Source: Bacteroidia bacterium (GTDB lineage Bacteria > Bacteroidota > Bacteroidia > Bacteroidales > Azobacteroidaceae). From it: DNA of 64,000 nucleotides. The stretch lies in assembly GCA_025996895.1 (NCBI GenBank), contig BNTW01000004.1, positions 1-64,000 on the forward strand. Reading direction: 5' to 3'. This document shows positions 17,833 through 27,601 of this stretch, piece by piece. Position 1 is the stretch's first letter; each line of letters begins with the position of its first letter. Position numbers and translations under genes: made by a program. The notes under the pieces were generated by a model that did not search any database, was not told the origin of the DNA, and saw nothing but the letters and a program-made list of their open reading frames with translations.

Positions 17833-18954
17833 TCAATCCATCTCTAAATCTTCGTCCTCTTCCGCGTTTTTTTCGGGAAGTGAATAATCAAAATCATCAT
17901 CAACATCTTCTACGCGAATATCCATCGGGCGATGAACAATGCTTTCTATGTCGTGAAATTCCTGTTTATTTAATTCTTTCCACAACAAATCTTTCAACGC
18001 GGTAATTCCCCGGTGCGTAATTGAAGAAATAAAAATCGCAGGAATGCCGGCGGGCAGTTCTTTTGCGAGGGCTTGTTCCAATTCCTCGTCCAGCATATCC
18101 GACTTGGAAATGGCCAAAACACGCTGTTTATCCAGCAATTCGGGATTATATTGGCTTAATTCGTTCAGTAAAATCGTGTATTCCTTTTGAATGTCGCCGG
18201 CATCGGCCGGAACGACAAAAAGTAACAACGAATTACGTTCAATATGACGTAAAAACCTTAAACCCAGCCCTTTGCCTTCACTTGCTCCTTCGATAATTCC
18301 CGGAATGTCGGCCATCACAAACGAATAGCTATCCCGTACATTTACAATTCCTAAACCCGGCTCAAGCGTAGTAAAAGGATAATTTGCAATTTTGGGTTTA
18401 GCAGCGGAAACGACCGACAACAGCGTGGATTTTCCGACATTCGGAAAACCGACGAGCCCGACATCGGCCAACAGTTTCAGTTGCAGGATTATCCGGCGTT
18501 CCTGGTACGGCTCGCCCGGTTGTGCATATTTGGGGGCTTGGTTGGTCGCCGATTTAAAAAAGGTGTTTCCTTTCCCGCCGCGTCCGCCTTTGAGCAATAC
18601 AATTTCCTGTCCGTCGTAGCGAATGTCGGTAATAAATTCTCCGGTTTCGCCGTCATAAACGACCGTTCCGACAGGGACTTCCACGATCTTGTCTTCCCCT
18701 TGTTTTCCGTGGCTCATTCGTCCCGATCCGCCTGCACCGTGTCCGGCCAAGATATGCCGTTCATATTTTAAATGCAGCAACGTCCAATAATTTCGATTAC
18801 CATGCAAAATGACATTTCCACCGTCCCCGCCGTCTCCACCGTCAGGCCCGCCGAAAGGAATATATTTTTCCCTCCTAAAATGCGTCGAGCCGCGTCCGCC
18901 TTTTCCCGAACGAGCATAAATCTTTACATAATCAATAAAATTGGATTCTGCCAT
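17833..18954 (-). CDS. obgE: GTPase Obg/CgtA
   Basis: A 373-residue GTPase. The glycine-rich Obg fold occupies residues 1-158 ([13 protein letters not shown] is the signature). The G domain follows with G1 [10 protein letters not shown]3 DIPGIIEGA and G4 SKSD, and an acidic C-terminal tail ends the protein. Obg binds the 50S subunit and acts in ribosome assembly and stress control. The ATG at 18954 ([11 protein letters not shown]) is the family start; a TTG five codons upstream is discarded. It sits just downstream of adk, as in many Bacteroidales, and is followed by the GH43 gene. Confidence 0.95.
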   Translation of the reverse strand: MAESNFIDYVKIYARSGKGGRGSTHFRREKYIPFGGPDGGDGGDGGNVILHGNRNYWTLLHLKYERHILAGHGAGGSGRMSHGKQGEDKIVEVPVGTVVYDGETGEFITDIRYDGQEIVLLKGGRGGKGNTFFKSATNQAPKYAQPGEPYQERRIILQLKLLADVGLVGFPNVGKSTLLSVVSAAKPKIANYPFTTLEPGLGIVNVRDSYSFVMADIPGIIEGASEGKGLGLRFLRHIERNSLLLFVVPADAGDIQKEYTILLNELSQYNPELLDKQRVLAISKSDMLDEELEQALAKELPAGIPAIFISSITHRGITALKDLLWKELNKQEFHDIESIVHRPMDIRVEDVDDDFDYSLPEKNAEEDEDLEMD

Positions 18955-18965
18955 GTTTTTAATTA

Positions 18966-19547
18966 TCAAATAGATACGTGTAAGCGGTCAATAACTTCCG
19001 CGATATTTTCAAAAATTTCGTCTATTGTGCCGTTGCCCTTAATTTTAAACAATTCTCCTTTTTTGAGGTAATATTCTTTCAACGGCTCGGTTTGTTCTTT
19101 ATATACCGCCAAGCGTTTTTGGATGGTTTCCATATTGTCGTCGCTTCGGCTGGATTCTTCTCCACGTTTCAGCAAGCGGTGGATTAAATCCTGTTCTTCT
19201 AGCGATAAATACAAAACGGCTGAAATAGAGTCGTTTCGGCTTTTCAACAATGTGTCCAACGCCTGCGCCTGCGCAATCGTTCGCGGAAAACCGTCGAAAA
19301 TAAAACCTTTTTTGTTGGTCGATTTATCGATAATCTCGCCCAACATATCGATAATTAACCGGTCGGGAACCAAATGGCCGTTGCAAATGTATTCTTCGGC
19401 CATTAAACCCAACTTTGTGCGGTTTTCGATTTCCGTCCGTAATATTTCTCCGGTGGAAATATGGTGTAAGCCATATTTCTCGATAATCAATTCGCTCTGC
19501 GTGCCTTTTCCCGATCCGGGTGCGCCAAAAATTACAATATTCAACAT
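18966..19547 (-). CDS. adk: Adenylate kinase
   Basis: A 193-residue kinase with the P-loop GAPGSGKGT at residues 8-16, the DGFPRT motif and the short LID region typical of the non-zinc small form. It interconverts AMP, ADP and ATP in the cytoplasm. It lies 3 nt after hpt and 11 nt before the obg start, forming an hpt-adk-obg operon. Confidence 0.95.
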   Translation of the reverse strand: MLNIVIFGAPGSGKGTQSELIIEKYGLHHISTGEILRTEIENRTKLGLMAEEYICNGHLVPDRLIIDMLGEIIDKSTNKKGFIFDGFPRTIAQAQALDTLLKSRNDSISAVLYLSLEEQDLIHRLLKRGEESSRSDDNMETIQKRLAVYKEQTEPLKEYYLKKGELFKIKGNGTIDEIFENIAEVIDRLHVSI

Positions 19548-19550
19548 AGA

Positions 19551-20093
19551 TTAATATTTATCAACTACCTTATAAATGTTTCGTAAATTTCTTCCGTGTC
19601 CGTCGTAATCCAGTCCGAAACCCACGACAAAATCGTTCGGGATTTCCTGTACCACGTAATCCGGCTTTATATCCATTTGAAGTGCGTCGGGCTTGAAAAG
19701 TAAAGTTGCAATCCGAATACTCTCCGGATTTTTTTCTTTCAATACCTCTAATAAATGGCTCATCGTATGGCCGGTATCGATAATGTCCTCAATCACAACC
19801 ACATGGCGGCCTTCGATCTTTTCCACCAAACCCTGCACTTCTTTCATTTTCCCGCCTCGTTCCATTCCGTCGTACGATTTCAGGCGGATAAACGTCATTT
19901 CGCAGGTCGAAAGAAACCGTCCGGTCAGTTCGGCAGCAAACATATATGCCCCATTCAGTACACAGACAAACACCGGGTCTTTATCTTTCAGGTCTTTATT
20001 CAGTTGTCCGGCCACCCTTTCTATTTCGTTCAGCAGGGTTTCCTCCGATAAAAACACCTCAAACTGTTTATCTTTTAATTGAATCCAATCCAT
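19551..20093 (-). CDS. hpt: Hypoxanthine phosphoribosyltransferase
   Basis: A 180-residue type-I phosphoribosyltransferase with the PRPP-binding motif VVVIEDIIDTGHT and the C-terminal DFVVGFGLDYDG. It salvages hypoxanthine (and usually guanine) with PRPP in the cytoplasm. It is the first gene of the minus-strand hpt-adk-obg-GH43 run, with a TAnnTTTG element upstream. It is divergent from lepA. Confidence 0.93.
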   Translation of the reverse strand: MDWIQLKDKQFEVFLSEETLLNEIERVAGQLNKDLKDKDPVFVCVLNGAYMFAAELTGRFLSTCEMTFIRLKSYDGMERGGKMKEVQGLVEKIEGRHVVVIEDIIDTGHTMSHLLEVLKEKNPESIRIATLLFKPDALQMDIKPDYVVQEIPNDFVVGFGLDYDGHGRNLRNIYKVVDKY

Positions 20094-20118
20094 TATTAAA
20101 CTATTCGATATAAGACCG

Positions 20119-20126
20119 CAAAAATA
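20119..20126 (-). promoter_or_regulatory. Bacteroidetes -7 promoter element for hpt operon
   Basis: The minus strand reads TATTTTTG, a TAnnTTTG match about 26 nt upstream of the hpt ATG in the 122-bp divergent region. Confidence 0.5.
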
Positions 20127-20176
20127 GACAAATTTTGAAGATAAAACAATAGTTATTTTTTCCGAAAAATTTCTAT

Positions 20177-20184
20177 TATCTTTG
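20177..20184 (+). promoter_or_regulatory. Bacteroidetes -7 promoter element for lepA
   Basis: TATCTTTG matches TAnnTTTG 31 nt before the lepA ATG. With the hpt element on the other strand this gives back-to-back divergent promoters. Confidence 0.6.
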
Positions 20185-20215
20185 TTGCCCGAAAATAATT
20201 CGACGAAATTAGCTT

Positions 20216-22003
20216 ATGAAGCATATTAGAAATTTTTGTATTATTGCACATATCGATCACGGTAAAAGCACGTTGGCCGACCGTTTGTTGGAATATACAC
20301 AGACGGTGTCGGGAAAAGATATGCAAGCGCAGGTATTGGACGATATGGATTTGGAGCGCGAGCGGGGCATTACGATTAAAAGTCACGCCATTCAGATGCA
20401 ATATAAATACAAAGAGGAAGAATATACGCTGAACTTAATTGATACGCCGGGACATGTTGATTTTTCGTATGAGGTTTCGCGTTCAATTGCTGCCTGCGAA
20501 GGGGCTTTGCTGATTGTCGATGCTACGCAAGGTATTCAGGCACAGACGATTTCTAATTTATACATGGCCTTGGAGAACGATTTGGAAATTATTCCGGTGT
20601 TGAACAAAATTGATTTGGCAAACGCCATGCCCGAAGAAGTCGAAGACCAAATTGTGGAATTGCTGGGTATCGACCGTTCGGAGATTATTCGTGCCAGCGG
20701 GAAAACCGGCGAAGGCGTTTATGATATTTTAGACGCTATCATAGAGCAAGTTCCTGCGCCCAAAGGCGACCCAGACGCACCGTTGCAAGCGTTGATTTTT
20801 GACTCCGTATTTAATTCTTTCCGGGGAATTATCGCTTATTTTAAAATTGTCAATGGCTCGATAAAAAAAGGCGATTTTGTGAAATTTGTCGCTACCGGAA
20901 AAGAATATGAAGCCGACGAAGTAGGCATTCTGAAATTGGAAATGTCGCCGCGTGAGGAAGTTAGCTGCGGAAACGTGGGTTATATCATTTCGGGTATTAA
21001 AGCGTCGAAAGAAGTGAAGGTCGGTGATACGATTACGCATGTCAAACGTCCGTGCGACAAGGCGATTGAAGGTTTTGAAGAAGTAAAACCGATGGTGTTT
21101 GCCGGTGTTTATCCGATTGAAACGGAAGACTTTGAAAATTTGCGTTCTTCGCTCGAAAAATTGCAATTGAACGATGCCTCGCTGACTTTTCAACCCGAAT
21201 CGTCGGTGGCGTTGGGTTTCGGCTTCCGTTGCGGATTTCTCGGTTTGCTTCACATGGAAATCATTCAGGAACGTTTAGACAGGGAATTTAACATGGACGT
21301 GATCACCACTGTTCCCAACGTTTCGTACAAAGTGTATGATAAGCAGGGAATTTGCAAGGAAGTGCATAATCCGGCGGGATTGCCCGACCCGACGTTGATT
21401 GATCACATCGAAGAGCCGTTTATCCGTTCGTCGGTTATCACAAGTACCACTTATATCGGTCCGATTATGACTTTGTGCTTGGGCAAACGGGGCGTTTTGG
21501 TGAAGCAAGATTATATTTCAGGCGACCGTGTCGAAATTATTTACGACTTGCCGCTGGGCGAAATCGTAATAGATTTTTATGACAAACTGAAAAGTATTTC
21601 CAAAGGTTATGCTTCATTTGATTATCATTTGCACGATTATCGTCCCTCGAAATTGGTCAAAATGGATATTTTGCTGAACGGTGAGCCGGTTGATGCACTT
21701 TCTACGCTCACACACGTGGACAATGCAGTTACGTTTGGTCGCCGCATGTGCGAAAAATTGAAAGAGTTAATTCCCCGCCAACAATTTGATGTAGCTGTTC
21801 AGGCCGCTATCGGCGCGAAAATCATTGCCCGCGAAACGATTAAGGCTGTTCGCAAAGACGTTACCGCCAAATGCTACGGCGGCGACATCAGCCGGAAGCG
21901 CAAACTGCTTGAGAAACAAAAAGAAGGTAAAAAGCGCATGAAACAGGTGGGGAACGTGGAAGTTCCGCAAAAAGCATTCTTGGCGGTGCTGAAATTAGAT
22001 TGA
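20216..22003 (+). CDS. lepA: Elongation factor 4 (LepA)
   Basis: A 595-residue translational GTPase with G1 [10 protein letters not shown]3 DTPGHVDF and G4 NKIDL, followed by EF-G-like domains and the LepA-specific C-terminal domain ([21 protein letters not shown] is its signature, shown here in part). It back-translocates stalled ribosomes or assists initiation. Length is normal for the family. It has its own promoter and converges on rhaR with a 9-nt gap. Confidence 0.95.
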   Translation: MKHIRNFCIIAHIDHGKSTLADRLLEYTQTVSGKDMQAQVLDDMDLERERGITIKSHAIQMQYKYKEEEYTLNLIDTPGHVDFSYEVSRSIAACEGALLIVDATQGIQAQTISNLYMALENDLEIIPVLNKIDLANAMPEEVEDQIVELLGIDRSEIIRASGKTGEGVYDILDAIIEQVPAPKGDPDAPLQALIFDSVFNSFRGIIAYFKIVNGSIKKGDFVKFVATGKEYEADEVGILKLEMSPREEVSCGNVGYIISGIKASKEVKVGDTITHVKRPCDKAIEGFEEVKPMVFAGVYPIETEDFENLRSSLEKLQLNDASLTFQPESSVALGFGFRCGFLGLLHMEIIQERLDREFNMDVITTVPNVSYKVYDKQGICKEVHNPAGLPDPTLIDHIEEPFIRSSVITSTTYIGPIMTLCLGKRGVLVKQDYISGDRVEIIYDLPLGEIVIDFYDKLKSISKGYASFDYHLHDYRPSKLVKMDILLNGEPVDALSTLTHVDNAVTFGRRMCEKLKELIPRQQFDVAVQAAIGAKIIARETIKAVRKDVTAKCYGGDISRKRKLLEKQKEGKKRMKQVGNVEVPQKAFLAVLKLD

Positions 22004-22012
22004 ACTTTGTAG

Positions 22013-22909
22013 TCAGATATTTTCCCCTTGCGTATTATCCCGGTAATTCTTAGGTGTTAAACCGGTTTTCTTTCGAAAAGCCGTGCAAAAATAATCCGCA
22101 TTTTCAAATCCGACCTCGTAAGCGATTTCCTTGATGAGCTTTCCTGTATTTGTCAGCAGGATTTTGCTTTTTTGCAATCGCAGTTCCTGTACATATTGAG
22201 CAGGAGAAAAGCCTGTATATTGCCGAAATATGCGCCTGAACCACGAATAACTCATATTAACTTGCAGGGCAATCTCTTCCGGATTGATTTCATTCTTCGT
22301 GTAGGAATCAAGCATCAATATTTTGGCTTTGCTGATTTGATTGGCCACTTGCAAGTCTTCAAACGTGCTGATTTTATCTCTAGAATAGGCAAGACCGAGC
22401 AGGTGATTGACAATTCCGGCTAACATCTGCTGAAATCCGGTTTCTTGCTTTTGAGCGGTCTGGATAGCTAATTGATACAACTGCACAATGTCTTCTCTGA
22501 TTCCGACATTAAAAATAGGATTGGTTTTGTTGAAAAAATTGTTTTCCACCCGGCTGTTCATATTGATACCGTTAAATCCAATCCAATATTCGTCCCAACC
22601 GGTATGGATAGAAGGCTCATAGTTATGCCATTCACCCGGAAACAGCAAGAAAAAGTTTCCTTCTTTGATTTCTGTTTTTTTGCAGCTTTTGGACGTAAAA
22701 TATCCTTTGCCTTTGGATAGATATAATAATTGGTATTCGTCTAAAATTCGTCCTTTGCGCGTGGAAAAAAGATAGCGCGTAGGGTGATTGCTTGGTGGAT
22801 AAGCTTCGTTGGCCTCTATGTGTTGAAAGCCTACCGTATTGATGGTCAGTCCCCACAAAGTGTCTTGCTCATTCGCAATTAAATATTTTATATGGATAGA
22901 ATCTTTCAT
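22013..22909 (-). CDS. rhaR: AraC-family transcriptional regulator, RhaR-like
   Basis: A 298-residue regulator. The N-terminal effector domain (about 1-175) has cupin-type features (KGKGYFTSK, EGNFFLLFPGEWHNY). Two helix-turn-helix units lie at the C terminus (about 195-295; IALQVNMSYSWFRRIFRQY, then IKEIAYEVGFENADYFCTAF). It is transcribed divergently from rhaB. In B. thetaiotaomicron an AraC-type activator, RhaR, sits beside and controls the rhamnose operon, so the same role is inferred. The ligand is probably L-rhamnose. Its own -7 element overlaps one of two 11-bp repeats in the intergenic region, which suggests autoregulation. Confidence 0.82.
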   Translation of the reverse strand: MKDSIHIKYLIANEQDTLWGLTINTVGFQHIEANEAYPPSNHPTRYLFSTRKGRILDEYQLLYLSKGKGYFTSKSCKKTEIKEGNFFLLFPGEWHNYEPSIHTGWDEYWIGFNGINMNSRVENNFFNKTNPIFNVGIREDIVQLYQLAIQTAQKQETGFQQMLAGIVNHLLGLAYSRDKISTFEDLQVANQISKAKILMLDSYTKNEINPEEIALQVNMSYSWFRRIFRQYTGFSPAQYVQELRLQKSKILLTNTGKLIKEIAYEVGFENADYFCTAFRKKTGLTPKNYRDNTQGENI

Positions 22910-22931
22910 ACAAAACCAATTTCCCGAAACG

Positions 22932-22939
22932 CAAAGATA
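22932..22939 (-). promoter_or_regulatory. Bacteroidetes -7 promoter element for rhaR
   Basis: The minus strand reads TATCTTTG (TAnnTTTG), about 22 nt upstream of the rhaR ATG. Its upstream edge touches the first 11-bp repeat at 22939. Confidence 0.55.
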
Positions 22940-22970
22940 AAATCATTTTTTATAGTATCAAAATCATTTT
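22939..22970. promoter_or_regulatory. Candidate RhaR operator: two 11-bp direct repeats, 21-bp period
   Basis: AAAATCATTTT occurs at 22939-22949 and again, identically, at 22960-22970. The 21-bp period is two helical turns, as expected for an AraC-family dimer on direct repeats. Each half is also nearly palindromic. The pair lies in the 117-bp gap between rhaR and rhaB, about 28 nt upstream of the rhaB -7 element. Binding by RhaR is inferred. Confidence 0.55.
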
Positions 22971-22997
22971 GTACAATTTATTCGCGGATAAATGCTA

Positions 22998-23005
22998 TAT
23001 TTTTG
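22998..23005 (+). promoter_or_regulatory. Bacteroidetes -7 promoter element for rhaB operon
   Basis: TATTTTTG fits TAnnTTTG, 21 nt before the rhaB ATG. A TTTG at 22968-22971 is 26 nt upstream, slightly too far for an ideal -33, which is consistent with an activator-dependent promoter. Confidence 0.5.
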
Positions 23006-23026
23006 CGACATTAATTAATCTGATAC

Positions 23027-24457
23027 ATGGACACATACAATTTTATCGCATTCGACATCGGTGCAACGAGCGGGCGTACGATTTTGGCTACAATCAAGGA
23101 CAATAATTTAAGTTTGAAAGAGCTGACTCGTTTTCCTAATACAATGATTCGAATAAGAAATCGTTTCTATTGGGATATATACGCGCTATATGAATATTTG
23201 AAAACCGGTTTACGGCGTGCTGCCGAAGAAAATGTTGTTATTCATTCTATCGGAATTGACACTTGGGGTGTTGATTTTGCCTGTGTTGGGGAAGACGATA
23301 CCTTGCTGGGGCTTCCTCGTTCGTATCGCGACCCTTATACCAACGGAATACCGGAAGAATATTTTAAACTTTTACCGCAACGGGAAGTGTATGAGCTTAC
23401 CGGAACACAGGTGCTGAATCTCAATACGCTGTATCAGTTGTATGCGGCTAAAAGAGAAAACAGTTCGGCATTGAAGGCGGCAAAGCATATTCTTTTTATG
23501 CCCGATGCTTTGTCCTTTTTATTAACTGGAGAAAAAATTTGCGAATACACCATCGCCTCTACTTCGCAATTATTAGATGCAAGAACGAAAAAAATAGAGC
23601 CGGTTTTGCTGAAAATCATCGGCTTGAATGCAGATTTGTTTCCGCGAGGCGTGATGCCCGGAACGATTATCGGCAATTTATCCGACAATATTATTAAAGA
23701 GTGCGGATTAAAACAACCGATTCCTGTTGTGGCAGTGGCCGGTCATGATACGGCTTCGGCGGTGGCGGCTGTCCCTGCCGAAAATGAAAATTTCGCCTAT
23801 TTGAGTTCGGGAACCTGGTCGTTGATGGGAATAGAACTCAAAGAACCGGTAATTTCGGAAGAATCATACGCAATGAATTTGACCAATGAGGGCGGTGTGG
23901 ATGGTACTATTCGTTTTTTGAAAAATATTACCGGCATGTGGTTGTTGGAACAGTGCCGGAAGGAATGGGAAACGGAGGGATTTTGTTATTCCTATCCTGA
24001 AATTGTGGCTTTGTCCGATTCGGCAGATGCTTTTCAGTCATTGATTGACCCGGACGATTCGCAGTTTGCCAATCCTGAAAGCATGACGAAAGCGATTACC
24101 GGTTATTGTAAAAAGACCGGTCAGGCTACACCGCAAAGTCATGCGGAATATGTCCGTTGTATTTTTCAAAGTCTTGCCTTGAAATATAAACAGGTTTTTC
24201 AATGTCTGGAACAAATTGCACCATTCAAAATAGAGAAGCTGCATGTGATTAGCGGCGGCTCGCAAAACAAATTGCTTAACCAATTTACGGCCAATGCGAT
24301 CGGTGTTCCGGTGGTAGCGGGACCTGCGGAAGCCACTGCTATTGGGAATGCAATGATGCAGGCCAAAGGATTGGGCATTGTCCATTCGTTATCTGAAATG
24401 CGGGAAATCATTCGTCATTCATTTATTCCGGAAATTTTTCAACCGGAAAACAATTGA
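23027..24457 (+). CDS. rhaB: Rhamnulokinase
   Basis: A 476-residue FGGY-family sugar kinase. The N-terminal phosphate motif FDIGATSGRT, catalytic-region IGIDTWGVDFA, and ATP-site motifs AGHDTASAVAAVP and SSGTWSLMG are seen; VISGGSQNKLLNQF follows near the C terminus. It phosphorylates L-rhamnulose at C1 in the cytoplasm. It is the first gene of the rhamnose run, divergent from rhaR, with rhaI 33 nt downstream. The family assignment is supported by the neighbouring isomerase and aldolase. Confidence 0.93.
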   Translation: MDTYNFIAFDIGATSGRTILATIKDNNLSLKELTRFPNTMIRIRNRFYWDIYALYEYLKTGLRRAAEENVVIHSIGIDTWGVDFACVGEDDTLLGLPRSYRDPYTNGIPEEYFKLLPQREVYELTGTQVLNLNTLYQLYAAKRENSSALKAAKHILFMPDALSFLLTGEKICEYTIASTSQLLDARTKKIEPVLLKIIGLNADLFPRGVMPGTIIGNLSDNIIKECGLKQPIPVVAVAGHDTASAVAAVPAENENFAYLSSGTWSLMGIELKEPVISEESYAMNLTNEGGVDGTIRFLKNITGMWLLEQCRKEWETEGFCYSYPEIVALSDSADAFQSLIDPDDSQFANPESMTKAITGYCKKTGQATPQSHAEYVRCIFQSLALKYKQVFQCLEQIAPFKIEKLHVISGGSQNKLLNQFTANAIGVPVVAGPAEATAIGNAMMQAKGLGIVHSLSEMREIIRHSFIPEIFQPENN

Positions 24458-24490
24458 TACATTACATTAAATAACAATAAAAAATATTTC

Positions 24491-25747
24491 ATGAAAAAAG
24501 AATCCATTCAAAAGAGTTTTGAGATAGCTAAAGATCGGTATGCTGCTGTTGGAGTAGATGTAGAAAAGGCTTTAAATAAGTTGCAGGAAATCGCGATTTC
24601 CATTCACTGCTGGCAGGCCGATGATGTAACCGGTTTTGAAAAACTCGAAAATTTGGGCGGCGGCGGCATTCAGGCCACCGGCAATTATCCGGGCAAAGCG
24701 CGTAATATTGGTGAATTGCGTGCGGATATTGAGAAAGTATTAACGCTGATCGCCGGTAAGCACCGGTTTAGTCTTCATGCTATTTATGGAGAATTTGACG
24801 GAAAATACATTGACCGGAACGAAATCGAGCCGCAGCATTTCAGCGGTTGGCTGGACTGGGCGAAAGAAAACGGCTTGAAATTAGATTTTAATACTACGTC
24901 TTTCGGCCACTCCAAAAGCGGTGATTTGACATTGGCTAATCCCGATAAGGCGATTCGTGATTTTTGGATTGAACACACCAAACGCTGCCGGCAAATATCG
25001 GAAGCAATCGGAAAATTTCAGAACGACCCATGTATCATGAACTTATGGATACACGACGGCATGAAAGATCTTACCGTCAATCGCTATCGTTACCGTCAAA
25101 TATTGGAACAATCGTTAGACGAAATATTTGCTATCGACTACAAAAACATGAAAGACTGTATCGAAGCCAAATTGTTTGGTATCGGTTTGGAAAGTTATAC
25201 AGTAGGCTCTTACGATTTTTATTTGGGCTATGGGGCGAAAAAGCAGAAAATCGTAACGCTGGATACCGGGCATTTCCATTTGTCGGAAAGCATTGCCGAC
25301 AAGATTTCTTCGTTGTTGCTATTTACGCCGGAAATTATGCTTCACGTAAGCCGTCCCATTCGCTGGGATTCCGATCATGTTACCATCTTGAATGACGACG
25401 TGATTGATTTGGCTAAAGAAATCGTTCGCGCCGATGCATTCAATCGCGTGCATATCGGATTGGATTATTTTGATGCTTCGATTAACCGTATCGGTGCGTA
25501 TGTGATTGGTATTCGGGCGACGCAAAAAGCATTTTTGCAGGCTTTGCTTGAGCCGTTGACTGTTTTGCGCGCATACGAAGCCAACGGACAATATTTTGAA
25601 CGGCTGGCTTTGCTGGAAGAAGCGAAAAGTTTGCCGTGGAATGCGGTTTGGGATTATTTCTGCCTGAAAAATAATATTGCCGTTGGCGAAGATTATATTG
25701 CCGAAATTCAGCAATATGAAAAAGACGTAACTTCAAAAAGAAACTAA
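24491..25747 (+). CDS. rhaA: L-rhamnose isomerase
   Basis: A 418-residue TIM-barrel isomerase of RhaA type. Family motifs include CWQADDVTGFE, the IHGDEPH-like region here reading HAIYGEFDG, NLWIHDGMKD, and the metal-binding run LDTGHFHLSE. It converts L-rhamnose to L-rhamnulose using divalent metal. Length matches the E. coli-type enzyme. In Bacteroides this gene is also called rhaI. It lies between rhaB and the transporter gene, 6 nt from the latter. Confidence 0.94.
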   Translation: MKKESIQKSFEIAKDRYAAVGVDVEKALNKLQEIAISIHCWQADDVTGFEKLENLGGGGIQATGNYPGKARNIGELRADIEKVLTLIAGKHRFSLHAIYGEFDGKYIDRNEIEPQHFSGWLDWAKENGLKLDFNTTSFGHSKSGDLTLANPDKAIRDFWIEHTKRCRQISEAIGKFQNDPCIMNLWIHDGMKDLTVNRYRYRQILEQSLDEIFAIDYKNMKDCIEAKLFGIGLESYTVGSYDFYLGYGAKKQKIVTLDTGHFHLSESIADKISSLLLFTPEIMLHVSRPIRWDSDHVTILNDDVIDLAKEIVRADAFNRVHIGLDYFDASINRIGAYVIGIRATQKAFLQALLEPLTVLRAYEANGQYFERLALLEEAKSLPWNAVWDYFCLKNNIAVGEDYIAEIQQYEKDVTSKRN

Positions 25748-25753
25748 CCGGTT

Positions 25754-26779
25754 ATGAATACACTTTTAGGCTTATTAATTATTGCCATCGGAAGTTTTGG
25801 TCAATCCAGTTCATACGTGCCGATTAAGAAAGTCAAAAATTGGTCGTGGGAAAGTTTTTGGTTGGTGCAGGGTGTTTTTGCATGGCTGGTATTTCCCTTT
25901 CTGGGTGCGCTGTTAGGTGTACCGGATGGTTACACTATTTTCTCGTTATGGTCGGAGGCTTCTGTATTGAAATCCGTCTTTTTCGGCATGCTGTGGGGAA
26001 TCGGCGGGCTAACTTTCGGTTTGAGTATGCGCTATTTGGGCGTAGCTCTTGGACAAAGTTTAGCTCTCGGCACTTGCTCGGCTTTCGGTACGCTGATTCC
26101 GGCTCTTTTGAGGGGAGATAATTTACTTGCCGGCGAAGGATTAATCCTGCTGATAGGCGTAAGTATTGCCATAGCCGGCATTGCGGTGATTGGCTATGCG
26201 GGTGCATTGAAATCGAAAAACATGTCGGAAGAAGAAAAACGCAAAGCAGTGACTGATTTTGCGCTGAAAAAAGGCTTGTTGATAGCCCTGCTTGCCGGTG
26301 TGATGAGTGCCTGTTTTGCGCTCGGATTAGATAGTGGCAGCAACATTAAGGAAATCGCGCTTTCGGCAGGTGTTGCACCGCTTTTTGCCGGCTTACCGGT
26401 GGTGATACTGGTTACTTTCGGCGGATTTTTGACGAATGCCGTCTATTGTATCCAGCAAAATATAAAAAATAAAACAGCGAAAGATTATTTCTCGGGAACA
26501 AAAAACGTATTGGTGAATAACCTGATTTTCTGTGTGTTAGCCGGTTTGTTATGGTATTCACAATTTTTCGGCTTGGAGATGGGAAAAAGTTTTCTATCCG
26601 AAAATCCTGTTTTGCTGGCTTTCTCATGGACAATCCTGATGTCGCTCAATGTGCTTTTCAGCAATGTGTGGGGCATGATCTTGAAAGAATGGAAAGGATC
26701 GGGTAAAAAAGCCGTTACGGTACTGATCATCGGATTGGTTATCTTAATTCTTTCGATTATCTTTACTCAATTAAATTAG
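25754..26779 (+). CDS. rhaT: L-rhamnose/proton symporter
   Basis: A 341-residue inner-membrane transporter with about ten hydrophobic segments. RhaT family features include GSFGQSSSYVPIKKVKNWSWE at the N terminus, GGLTFGLSMRYLGVALGQS, and FFGLEMGK. It imports L-rhamnose with a proton. Gaps of 6 nt to rhaA and 5 nt to rhaD show that it belongs to the operon (called rhaP in Bacteroides). Confidence 0.93.
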   Translation: MNTLLGLLIIAIGSFGQSSSYVPIKKVKNWSWESFWLVQGVFAWLVFPFLGALLGVPDGYTIFSLWSEASVLKSVFFGMLWGIGGLTFGLSMRYLGVALGQSLALGTCSAFGTLIPALLRGDNLLAGEGLILLIGVSIAIAGIAVIGYAGALKSKNMSEEEKRKAVTDFALKKGLLIALLAGVMSACFALGLDSGSNIKEIALSAGVAPLFAGLPVVILVTFGGFLTNAVYCIQQNIKNKTAKDYFSGTKNVLVNNLIFCVLAGLLWYSQFFGLEMGKSFLSENPVLLAFSWTILMSLNVLFSNVWGMILKEWKGSGKKAVTVLIIGLVILILSIIFTQLN

Positions 26780-26784
26780 AAAAT

Positions 26785-27594
26785 ATGAAATCTGTTTTAA
26801 ATAATCGCCCTCTGTTGGCGAAACAAATCAGCGAAGTAGCTGAAGTAGCCGGGTATTTGTGGCAAAAAGGCTGGGCGGAACGCAACGGCGGAAACATTAC
26901 GATAAACATTACCACCAGCATAGACGACGAAATCCGGAGTTTGAAGCCCATCAGCGATAGTATCCCGATTGGCAGAATGCTACCGCATCTGAAAAGTGGT
27001 TACTTTTTTTGCAAAGGGACTAACAAACGCATGCGCGATTTGGCGCGGCGACCGATGGAAAACGGCGCAATCATCCGTATTTCGGACGATTGCGCTCATT
27101 ATGAAATCGTTGCCGACTGTCCGGTAAAACCTACTTCCGAACTCGCTTCGCATTTATCCATGCACAACTACCTAATTGGTAAAGGCTCCGGCTATAAGGC
27201 CGTATTGCATACTCACCCCATAGATTTGATAGCGATGAGTCATAATCCCGCCTTTTTGAAGAAAGATGTTTTGACGCATTTGTTATGGAGTATGATTCCC
27301 GAAACACGCGCTTTTTGTCCGCGAGGATTGGGTATTGTTCCGTATCAGTTGCCCGGTTCTTTTGCTTTGGCAGACACTACGCTGAAAGAATTGGAAGAGT
27401 ATGATGTAGTAATGTGGGAAAAACATGGCGTTTGCGCTGTCGGCGAAAACATCATGGAAGCGTTTGATATGGTTGATACGCTCTCCAAATCGGCGCAAAT
27501 TTATCTGACAGCCAAGTCCATGGGGTTTGAGCCGGAAGGAATGACGATGGAACAAATGAACGAACTCAAAAACGCATTTGGGTTGCCTAAATAG
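26785..27594 (+). CDS. rhaD: Rhamnulose-1-phosphate aldolase
   Basis: A 269-residue class-II aldolase of the RhaD/AraD superfamily. The phosphate/substrate motif ERNGGNITI, the metal-site histidines in HTHPIDLIAMSHN, and the third metal His in VMWEKHGVCAVG are present. It cleaves L-rhamnulose-1-phosphate to dihydroxyacetone phosphate and L-lactaldehyde. No lactaldehyde reductase or dehydrogenase gene follows; a secreted rhamnosidase gene begins 7 nt downstream instead. Confidence 0.94.
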   Translation: MKSVLNNRPLLAKQISEVAEVAGYLWQKGWAERNGGNITINITTSIDDEIRSLKPISDSIPIGRMLPHLKSGYFFCKGTNKRMRDLARRPMENGAIIRISDDCAHYEIVADCPVKPTSELASHLSMHNYLIGKGSGYKAVLHTHPIDLIAMSHNPAFLKKDVLTHLLWSMIPETRAFCPRGLGIVPYQLPGSFALADTTLKELEEYDVVMWEKHGVCAVGENIMEAFDMVDTLSKSAQIYLTAKSMGFEPEGMTMEQMNELKNAFGLPK

Positions 27595-27601
27595 ATAAAA
27601 T

